DNA of 9,030 nt, taken from the NCBI GenBank assembly GCA_009702305.1, contig WLIH01000063.1:1-9030 (forward strand), given 5' to 3'. This stretch comes from Actinomycetota bacterium (GTDB lineage: Bacteria; Actinomycetota; Actinomycetes; Propionibacteriales; Nocardioidaceae). The notes under the pieces were generated by a model. The model searched no databases, was not told the DNA's origin, and worked only from the letters and a program-made list of their open reading frames with translations. Of the stretch, positions 1 to 8,368 are shown in pieces; position 1 is the stretch's first letter, and every line of letters starts with the position of its first letter. The position numbers and the translations under genes were made by a program.

Positions 1-1
1 C

Positions 2-3463
<3,462 letters not shown>

Positions 3464-3467
3464 CGTC

Positions 3468-3493
3468 CCGGCACTGAGCTTGCTCAGGGCCGG
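3468..3493 (+). terminator. Hairpin directly after rpoC
   Basis: Bases 3468-3479 (CCGGCACTGAGC) pair with 3482-3493 (GCTCAGGGCCGG), with a single A/G mismatch at 3473/3488 and a 2-nt loop, so in practice a tetraloop. It begins 4 nt after the rpoC stop. No T-tract follows. It could be a GC-rich terminator of the type common in actinobacteria, or a 3'-end stabiliser of the rpoBC message, with termination happening at the second hairpin at 3616-3655. Confidence 0.6.
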
Positions 3494-3506
3494 AATCAGA
3501 CGCAAA

Positions 3507-3601
3507 GGTTGAGGAGCCGCAGGCAGGCACCGCGAAGCGGGGACTGCCGAAGGCGTCTCGAAACCTAGGACGGGGACTGCCGAAGGCGTCTCGAAACCTA
3601 G
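3507..3601. repeat. Palindromic intergenic repeat element with a tandemly duplicated right half
   Basis: The element starts GGTTGAGGAG (3507-3516) and its first right end reads GTCTCGAAACC (3555-3565), giving imperfect inverted ends. Inside are further nested arms: GCC 3516-3518 with GGC 3552-3554, GGCAG 3522-3526 with CTGCC 3544-3548, and CCGC 3530-3533 with GCGG 3537-3540 around a GAA loop. The right half, 3538-3568, is repeated exactly (31 of 31 bases) at 3571-3601 with two bases between, a period of 33. The ends resemble, from memory, a dispersed repeat seen in intergenic regions of Nocardioides and other high-GC actinobacteria; I could not check that. It carries no plausible coding frame. 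Confidence 0.75.
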
Positions 3602-3615
3602 CCAGCAAGACCAGC

Positions 3616-3655
3616 CGACGGCCCCACCCCCTCGCAGGAGGGTGTGGGGCCGTCG
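3616..3655 (+). terminator. Strong stem-loop, probable transcription terminator
   Basis: The 18-nt arm 3616-3633 (CGACGGCCCCACCCCCTC) pairs with 3638-3655 (GAGGGTGTGGGGCCGTCG) with one C/T mismatch and a 4-nt loop (GCAG). It lies between rpoC and an unrelated gene, where a terminator is expected. The downstream bases (TGACTCTC) are not a U-run, which is usual for high-GC actinobacteria. The stem is nearly symmetrical, so it could also act on transcription from the other strand. Confidence 0.8.
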
Positions 3656-3669
3656 TGACTCTCAACGGA

Positions 3670-3750
3670 TTCTCAGCACAGCGGGGCAACAACCGCCCCG
3701 CTAGCGCCATCTCAGGGGGGACGAGGCGATGGTCGCCTCGCACTGAGGAG
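3670..3750 (+). promoter_or_regulatory. Structured leader with a ribosome binding site that can be paired away
   Basis: Two perfect hairpins precede the DUF4232 gene. AGCGGGGC 3680-3687 pairs with GCCCCGCT 3695-3702 (7-nt loop), and CGAGGCGA 3722-3729 pairs with TCGCCTCG 3733-3740 (3-nt loop). Around the second, CTCAG 3711-3715 can pair with CTGAG 3743-3747, which covers half of the Shine-Dalgarno GAGGAG (3745-3750). A second CTCAG copy at 3672-3676 could compete for the same bases. This looks like a leader that could switch access to the ribosome binding site. It does not match any riboswitch class I know. The 8-3-8 inverted repeat could instead be a DNA operator. No clear -35/-10 pair was found. 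Confidence 0.4.
3745..3750 (+). promoter_or_regulatory. Shine-Dalgarno site of the DUF4232 gene
   Basis: GAGGAG ends 10 nt before ATG 3761 and fixes that start. The earlier ATG at 3751 is in another frame and too close to the site. The first three bases can pair with an upstream CTCAG. Confidence 0.7.
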
Positions 3751-3760
3751 ATGAACGACG

Positions 3761-4276
3761 ATGAGCAGCACCCGGATCACCCGCTTCGCAGTGGCGCTGG
3801 TGGCGAGCGCCGCCGTGACCATGCTCGGCGCGCCGGCCGGTGCTGACGCGAGTGACGTGCGCGCCTGCACCAACGCCGACCTGTCGGCTTCCTACCACGC
3901 GACCGACGCCGCGATGAGTCACCGCTACGGCCGGATCGTCTTGACCAACACCTCCGACTCGGCGTGCTCGACCGGAGGCTACGGCGGCCTGTCCTACGTC
4001 GGCCACGGAGACGGCACCCAGGTCGGCGCCGCCGCCGAGCGGGACCCGAGCACGGTGCGGACCCTGGTGGTCCAGCCGGGAGCCCGGGTCGTCAGCCGGG
4101 TATCGGAGACCGAGGCGGGCGTCTATCCGAAGAAGGCCTGCCACCCCACGAAGGTCGACGGCTTCCGGGTCTACGTGCCCAACTCGACCGAGTCGCAGTT
4201 CGTGGCGCACCCGACGACCGGCTGCTCGAGCTCGTCGGTCGAGCTGCTCTCGCACCGGGCGCTGCGTCGTCCCTGA
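3761..4276 (+). CDS. Exported DUF4232 domain protein
   Basis: This is a 171-residue exported protein of the DUF4232 family; its function is unknown. An N-terminal signal peptide is clear: R5 and R8, a hydrophobic stretch at residues 9-24, and a likely signal-peptidase I site ADA/SD after residue 30. The mature part (31-171) has the family's pattern: a cysteine near the start (C36), a TNTSDSAC strand ending at C69, then GGYGGLSYV, the basic/polar core with VVQPGARVV, and C127 and C155. The four cysteines suggest two disulfides outside the membrane. There is no lipobox cysteine, so it is probably secreted rather than a lipoprotein. Many DUF4232 proteins have a longer low-complexity linker before the domain; here the domain follows the signal directly. 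It lies between terminator-like hairpins and the menJ operon, 53 bp from the next gene, so it may be transcribed alone or read through into menJ. Confidence 0.85.
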   Translation: MSSTRITRFAVALVASAAVTMLGAPAGADASDVRACTNADLSASYHATDAAMSHRYGRIVLTNTSDSACSTGGYGGLSYVGHGDGTQVGAAAERDPSTVRTLVVQPGARVVSRVSETEAGVYPKKACHPTKVDGFRVYVPNSTESQFVAHPTTGCSSSSVELLSHRALRRP

Positions 4277-4329
4277 CCGCAGGCCGGGTCGCCGTGGCCG
4301 GGGCTGGGTCGGGCTGAGATGATCACCAG

Positions 4330-5580
4330 ATGAGCGTGACCCCCACCGAGACCGACATCCTCGTGGTCGGCGCCGGCCCGGCAGGGTCGGCGGCCGCTGC
4401 GTGGGCGGCTCGGTCGGGTGCGGAGGTGCTGCTGACCGACGCAGCCGTCTTCCCGCGCGACAAAACCTGCGGCGACGGGCTGACCCCGCGCGCGATCGGC
4501 GAGCTGCAGCGCCTCGGTCTCGAGGACTGGGTGCGCGCCCACGCGGTCAACCAAGGCCTGCGCGCCCATGGCTTCGGCCAGACCCTGCTGCTGCCGTGGC
4601 CCGAGGGCCGGCTCCCGAACTGGGGGAGCGCGGTCGCGCGCACCGAGCTCGACGACCACCTGCGCACGACGGCGATCAAGTCCGGTGCGGCGGCCCTCGA
4701 CGGCGTCCGTGCGGTCGACGTACGCCGCGACGGCGACCGGGTCGCGGCGGTCGTCTTCGAACGCCGTGGCGACGGTGCTGCCGAGCGGTTCGAGATCGCG
4801 TGCCGCAGCCTCGTCGTCGCCGACGGCGTGCGCTCGCCCCTGGGCAAGGTGCTGGGCCGCGAGTGGCACCGCGACACCGTCTACGGCGTGGCGGGTCGCG
4901 CCTATGTCACCTCGACGATGTCCGACGACCCGTGGATCAGCTCGCACCTCGAGCTGCGCGGCGAGCAGGGCGAGATCCTGTCCGGCTACGGCTGGATCTT
5001 CCCGCTCGGCACCGGCGAGGTGAACGTCGGCGTGGGCACCCTCGCGACCGCGAAGCGCCCGGCCAACATCGCGATCAAGCCGCTCATGCAGTTCTACGCC
5101 GACGAGCGGGCCGCCGACTTCGGGCTCAGCGGCGACCTGCGGATGCCCACATCGGCGCTGCTGCCGATGGGTGGCGCCGTGTCCCACGTGGCTGGAGCCA
5201 ACTGGGCGCTGATCGGCGACGCGGCCGGCTGCGTGAACCCGCTCAACGGCGAGGGCATCGACTACGGGCTCGAGACCGGCCGGCTGGTCGCCGAGATGAT
5301 CAGCGAGGGCCGCGACCTCGGGCAGGCGTGGCCCGCACTGCTGCGCGAGCACTACGGCGAGGCGTTCTCGATCGCCCGCCGCCTCGCCGGACTGGTGACC
5401 GTGCCTCGGTTGCTGCCGGCCCTCGGCCCGGTCGGCATGCGCTCGGACTGGATGATGACGCTGGCCCTGCGCTGGATGGGCAATCTCGTGACCGACGAGG
5501 ACCGCGATCGCGCTGCCCGGGTCTGGCGGTGGGCCGGCCGGCGATCCCTGGCCCGCGACCACCGGCCCCCCTTTGCCTAG
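4330..5580 (+). CDS. menJ: FAD-dependent geranylgeranyl reductase family protein, probable menaquinone reductase
   Basis: This predicted flavoprotein reduces isoprenoid double bonds. By resemblance to mycobacterial MenJ it should saturate one prenyl unit of the menaquinone tail at the membrane, a step that tunes respiratory electron carriers in actinobacteria. At 416 aa it is the usual length. It shows the dinucleotide-binding VVGAGPAGSAAA (GxGxxG at residues 14-19), the family's CGDGLTPRA (47-55), VADG at 163-166, the substrate-side YGWIFPL (220-226), and the second FAD motif GDAAGCVNPLNGEGIDYG (296-313). The C-terminus ends HRPPFA, as I remember for MenJ. ATG 4330 is chosen because GxGxxG then sits at the usual distance from the start; the Shine-Dalgarno is weak. 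The stop TAG at 5578-5580 overlaps the next gene. No other menaquinone genes are visible, so a role on another isoprenoid such as a carotenoid or chlorophyll-like lipid is possible but less likely. Confidence 0.88.
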   Translation: MSVTPTETDILVVGAGPAGSAAAAWAARSGAEVLLTDAAVFPRDKTCGDGLTPRAIGELQRLGLEDWVRAHAVNQGLRAHGFGQTLLLPWPEGRLPNWGSAVARTELDDHLRTTAIKSGAAALDGVRAVDVRRDGDRVAAVVFERRGDGAAERFEIACRSLVVADGVRSPLGKVLGREWHRDTVYGVAGRAYVTSTMSDDPWISSHLELRGEQGEILSGYGWIFPLGTGEVNVGVGTLATAKRPANIAIKPLMQFYADERAADFGLSGDLRMPTSALLPMGGAVSHVAGANWALIGDAAGCVNPLNGEGIDYGLETGRLVAEMISEGRDLGQAWPALLREHYGEAFSIARRLAGLVTVPRLLPALGPVGMRSDWMMTLALRWMGNLVTDEDRDRAARVWRWAGRRSLARDHRPPFA

Positions 5581-6427
5581 CCGCTTCGCCAGTCGGCGAG
5601 ACGACGGCCGACTCGAGGACGGCCGACTCGAGGACAGGTGGTACCGCGCGACGATCGGCCTGGGTCGTCAGGTGCTCGGCGCGATGGACGTCACGACCCG
5701 CGCGAGCGGTCACGAGCACCTCCCGCTGCACGGGCCGGCGCTGATGGCGTGCACGCACTCGTCGTACCCGGACTTCCTCTTCGTGGGCAAGGCCGCGCTG
5801 CGGCGAGCCCGCTACGTGCGCTTCATGTGCCGCGCCGACATCTGGGACGTGCCCGGGGTCCGGCGCGCGATGACGGGCATGCAGCACATCCCCGTCGACC
5901 GGCAGGCCCCGGCCGCGGCCTACCTCACCGCGCGTCGGCTGCTGGCCCAGGGGGAGGCGATCTGCGGCTTCCCGGAGGCGGGCATCTCGTTCAGCTACGC
6001 CGTGCGTTCGCTGATGCCGGGCCTGCCCGCCCTCGCGCGCGAGACGGGGCTGCCGATCATCCCGATCGCGATCTGGGGAGCGCAGCGGATCTGGACGCTC
6101 ACCCCCGAGAACGACGCCAAGGGACCCGGCCCCGACCTCACCCGGGGCCGCGTCGTCGACGTGACCTTCGGCGCCCCGATCGCGGTGCCGCCCGACGCCG
6201 ACCTCGCCGAGACGACCACCGCCCTCGGCCACGTGCTGACCGGGATGCTGGAGGAGCTCCAGCTGCGACCGGAGCACCGCCCGGCGCCGGGGGAGCACGC
6301 GCCGTGGTATCCCGCTCACCTCGGCGGCCACGCCCCGGACCGGCGCGAGGCGCTGGCCTACGACAGCGTGCCGCACAACGCGCTGGCGCCGACCTGGGGC
6401 CCGCCGACGCCGGACCCCCGCCCGTGA
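5573..6427 (+). CDS. PlsC-family lysophospholipid acyltransferase (1-acyl-glycerol-3-phosphate acyltransferase-like)
   Basis: This is a predicted membrane-associated acyltransferase that would transfer a fatty acyl group to a lysophospholipid or related acceptor. The family motifs appear in order: the catalytic HX4D as HSSYPD (residues 62-67), GMQHIPVDR (102-110), FPEAG (133-137) in place of the common FPEG, and IIPIAI (162-167). The FPEA variant is one I associate with an actinobacterial subgroup. Its length of 284 aa fits. The C-terminal 45 residues are proline- and histidine-rich and probably unstructured. The start is uncertain. TTG 5573 overlaps the menJ stop by 8 nt and has no Shine-Dalgarno, so it would depend on coupling. 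The only later start I noticed in frame before motif I is ATG 5684 (residue 38), which would remove the WYR region. The first 21 residues include a 15-bp tandem repeat. The stop TGA 6425-6427 overlaps the next start. Confidence 0.85.
   Translation: MPSRFASRRDDGRLEDGRLEDRWYRATIGLGRQVLGAMDVTTRASGHEHLPLHGPALMACTHSSYPDFLFVGKAALRRARYVRFMCRADIWDVPGVRRAMTGMQHIPVDRQAPAAAYLTARRLLAQGEAICGFPEAGISFSYAVRSLMPGLPALARETGLPIIPIAIWGAQRIWTLTPENDAKGPGPDLTRGRVVDVTFGAPIAVPPDADLAETTTALGHVLTGMLEELQLRPEHRPAPGEHAPWYPAHLGGHAPDRREALAYDSVPHNALAPTWGPPTPDPRP
5603..5635 (+). repeat. 15-bp tandem repeat inside the start of the plsC-like gene
   Basis: GACGGCCGACTCGAG occurs at 5603-5617 and again, exactly, at 5618-5632, followed by a third partial copy (GAC). 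It encodes DGRLE twice. The unit is a multiple of three, so copy-number change keeps the frame and adds or removes five residues ahead of the first conserved segment. Confidence 0.85.
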
Positions 6428-6642
6428 GCGGGCCAGACCTCCCGGTCCGCCGGCGGCTGGCGGCATACGCCCTGGTCGTGCGGGGCGGTGACGTGCTGCT
6501 GACCCGGCTGTCGGCGCGGGTCACCGACGACGAGCTCTGGACCCTGCCGGGCGGTGGGGTCGAGCACGGTGAGGACCCGCGCGCCGCTGTCGTGCGGGAG
6601 GTGCACGAGGAGACCGGACTCGAGGTGAGCGTGGGCGACTAG
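6424..6642 (+). CDS. N-terminal piece of Nudix domain 1 (72 aa, ends at the internal TAG)
   Basis: Nudix enzymes hydrolyse nucleoside diphosphates linked to another group, often to clear oxidised or unwanted nucleotides. This piece contains a perfect Nudix box, Gx5Ex7REVxEETGL, at 6553-6621, preceded by LWTLPGG. The domain normally needs about 130 residues, so this fragment alone lacks the last strands and helix and is unlikely to fold as an active enzyme. GTG 6424 is chosen because its GTGA overlaps the plsC-like stop by 4 nt, a common coupling arrangement, and because the first Nudix strand (AAYALVVRGGDVLLTRL) begins 12 residues later. No Shine-Dalgarno is visible. Confidence 0.65.
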   Translation: MSGPDLPVRRRLAAYALVVRGGDVLLTRLSARVTDDELWTLPGGGVEHGEDPRAAVVREVHEETGLEVSVGD

Positions 6643-6648
6643 GCGCGG

Positions 6649-7302
6649 GTGCGGTCGTGGCACGCGCCGGGATTCGCGCGCGACGGACTCAGCGTCGACC
6701 TGCATCATGTCCGGCTGGTCTACGACGGCACGGTCGATGCCGATGCGCCGGCACCCCACGTCGTGGAGGTCGACGGCACCACCGCGGCGGCGGCCTGGCT
6801 GCCGTTGGCCGACGTCGTCGCCGGTCGGGTGCCGTTGGCGACGCTCGCGCGACAGGAGCTCGCCGACTACGCGGTCGCTCGGGTGCAGCGGGTGAGCGCC
6901 AAGGCGCTCGTCCGCCGGGGCGACGACGTGCTGCTGGCCCGGATCTCGCCTCGGGGCGCCCACCCGGGCACCTGGACCCTGCCCGGAGGCGGCATCGAGC
7001 ACGGTGAGCCGCCGGCCGCCGCGGTCGCCCGCGAGGTGCGCGAGGAGTGCGGGCTCTCCTGCGAGGTCGGCGCGGTGCTCGCCGTCACCGACGCGCACTT
7101 CTCGGGCACAGCGCCGTCGGGTCGCGACGAGGACTTCCACGCCGTGCAGGTCGTCTACGCCGTCACGGTCGCCCCCGACGCCGAGCCCGGCGTCGTCGAG
7201 CTCGGCGGCACCACGGACGCTGTCGCCTGGGTGCCGGTCGCCGACGTGCTGTCCGGCTCGCTCCCGGTCGAGCCGGTCGTGCTGACCGCCCTCACGACGT
7301 GA
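6649..7302 (+). CDS. C-terminal piece of the tandem-Nudix gene, with an intact second Nudix domain
   Basis: This piece is 217 residues if translation restarts at GTG 6649, 6 nt after the TAG. Residues 1 to about 75 are the orphaned end of domain 1. From about residue 80 (VSAKALVRRGDDVLLARI) there is a complete second Nudix domain with a perfect box Gx5Ex7REVREECGL at 6988-7056 and the closing VELGGTTDAVAWVPVADVL. The second domain should be functional if it is translated; the substrate is not predictable. Restart after the TAG is plausible by coupling, but no ribosome binding site is obvious, and GTG 6649 may simply be an internal valine of the original protein. The stop overlaps the end of the opposite-strand gene by 11 bp. 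Confidence 0.65.
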   Translation: MRSWHAPGFARDGLSVDLHHVRLVYDGTVDADAPAPHVVEVDGTTAAAAWLPLADVVAGRVPLATLARQELADYAVARVQRVSAKALVRRGDDVLLARISPRGAHPGTWTLPGGGIEHGEPPAAAVAREVREECGLSCEVGAVLAVTDAHFSGTAPSGRDEDFHAVQVVYAVTVAPDAEPGVVELGGTTDAVAWVPVADVLSGSLPVEPVVLTALTT

Positions 7303-8368
7303 GCGCCGCGGCGACCTCGCAGACGTTGAGCTGCGGCTGCTTCGCGTTGTTGGTGACGTAGTACGACGACAGCACGTAGTCGCGCTCGACGCCGCCGACG
7401 GTGACGAAGAGCCGCATCATGCCGTTGCGGGGCAGCGGGAGCGGACCGAGCAGTCCGGTCACGGGGTCGCGCGCGAGCGAAAGCTCCTCCACGTGGTCCT
7501 CGACGAGGCCCTCGCCGGTGACGTACTCGACGTAGACCGACGCTACGTCGGCGACCGGCTGAATCGCGATGGTCTGCTCGCCGCCCTGGCCGGCCGAGCC
7601 GTTGGCGTCCGGATCGTTGTCGCAGCGCACCAGGATGTCGCCGATCCCCTCCACGGGGATCTGCTGGGTGAGGTGTCCGGCAGCGTCGGCGTCGCCGTGC
7701 CAGCTGACCCCGATGCGCTCGTCGAGCTGCGTGGTGAAGACCGCCGACATCGAGCACGAGCGCCAGTCCAGGTCGTGACGGAAGCCCGTCCACCACCAGT
7801 TGAGGGTGAAGGACGTGGCCGGAGGCGGCGTCACGCCCCCGGCGGCCTGGTGGCGACCGGGGCGTTGGCTGATCACGCCCTGCAGGTGCCCGGAGGAGTA
7901 GTCCTCGATCGGGGTCTGCTGGTTGAGGCCCTCGTGGGCGAAGGAGCCGGTGCCACCCAGGCCGCTGTCGTCGGCGTTCGCGTAGCGGTAGATCCGGGCG
8001 TTCTTGACCGCGACCACGGCGTGGTCGTTTTTGGTCTCGTACTTCGCGAGCCACATCTGGGTCTCCGCGGAGCGGTCGTTGGCGTAGAGGCGCACCATGG
8101 TCGAGCTGGGCTTGCACACGAGGGTGACGTTGCCGATGCCGGGGATGACCGCGGACTTCTCGACGACGCGCTTCTTCCGGGTGCCCTCCCAGCTCACGTT
8201 GACCCGCTGCACGAGCGGCGCGCCCGCGCGTGCCGCGACCGGGGTCGAGGGCACGCCGGCCACCGCCGGCTCGCTCCACGCCGTGAGGGTGACCGGAGCG
8301 AGCAGGCTGAGCAGCAGGCCGAGCCGCAGCAGCGGGGCCAGAGCGCGCGCGCCGGTGGGGACCGTCAT
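7292..8368 (-). CDS. Exported protein of unknown function with two related halves
   Basis: I do not recognise a named family. The 358-residue product has a signal peptide: R8 and R15, a hydrophobic core at residues 10-30, and a likely cleavage after AVA at residue 37. The mature part looks like two copies of one domain. Half 1 has VSWEG (58-62), IPGIG (75-79) and C85, and ends WWWTGF...C205. Half 2 has VSWHG (221-225), VEGIG (239-243) and C249, and ends SSYYVTN...C350. These are the only four cysteines, one pair per half, so one disulfide per domain is likely. Content is beta-rich and no membrane anchor follows the signal. ATG 8368 overlaps the upstream stop as ATGA, with no clear Shine-Dalgarno, so it depends on coupling to the PstS-like gene. 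That pairing suggests an extracytoplasmic partner or accessory protein; this is inference. Confidence 0.8.
   Translation of the reverse strand: MTVPTGARALAPLLRLGLLLSLLAPVTLTAWSEPAVAGVPSTPVAARAGAPLVQRVNVSWEGTRKKRVVEKSAVIPGIGNVTLVCKPSSTMVRLYANDRSAETQMWLAKYETKNDHAVVAVKNARIYRYANADDSGLGGTGSFAHEGLNQQTPIEDYSSGHLQGVISQRPGRHQAAGGVTPPPATSFTLNWWWTGFRHDLDWRSCSMSAVFTTQLDERIGVSWHGDADAAGHLTQQIPVEGIGDILVRCDNDPDANGSAGQGGEQTIAIQPVADVASVYVEYVTGEGLVEDHVEELSLARDPVTGLLGPLPLPRNGMMRLFVTVGGVERDYVLSSYYVTNNAKQPQLNVCEVAAALTS

Larger units (their letters stand above)
6424..7302 (+). pseudogene. Tandem-Nudix gene interrupted by an in-frame TAG at 6640-6642
   Basis: A single frame runs from GTG 6424 to TGA 7300-7302 and would encode two fused Nudix domains (about 292 codons), except for one TAG at codon 73. 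Homology to the Nudix fold continues straight through the stop without any frame shift. The segment after it supplies the missing C-terminal half of domain 1 (HHVRLVYDGTV, then VEVDGTTAAAAWLPLADV) and then a complete domain 2. The region just after the stop in domain 1 aligns without gaps to the same region of domain 2. It is called broken here because the stop cuts domain 1. A recent mutation, a sequencing error or stop read-through are all possible. The two pieces are listed separately. Confidence 0.7.

Noticed and set aside
3538..3601. Possible CRISPR array from two 31-bp direct repeats
   Set aside because: The gap between copies is 2 bp, there are only two copies, and no cas genes are visible, so it is a tandem duplication of a palindromic element.
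3668..3750. Match to a known riboswitch (ydaO/c-di-AMP, GEMM, TPP, cobalamin, mini-ykkC, SAH)
   Set aside because: None of the conserved core sequences I remember for these classes is present, so only a structured leader is claimed.
3655..3846. 63-codon plus-strand frame starting at GTG in the terminator stem
   Set aside because: It overlaps the leader and the signal peptide of the DUF4232 gene in another frame, with no Shine-Dalgarno.
4171..5562. 463-codon open frame on the minus strand opposite menJ
   Set aside because: Low-complexity R/A/G/H/P composition and no recognisable motif. It lies opposite a gene with full family motifs and is a GC-rich codon-bias shadow.
5638..6423. Upstream part of a plus-strand frame that runs into the Nudix box
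   Set aside because: Before 6424 this frame reads as R/P/A/G-rich shadow of the plsC-like gene. Only the part from GTG 6424 shows Nudix homology.
7155..8279. 374-codon minus-strand frame and the opposing 350-codon plus-strand frame at 7493-8545
   Set aside because: Both overlap the signal-peptide-bearing 358-aa gene and the PstS-like gene, and their translations are arginine-, glycine- and valine-rich without motifs.
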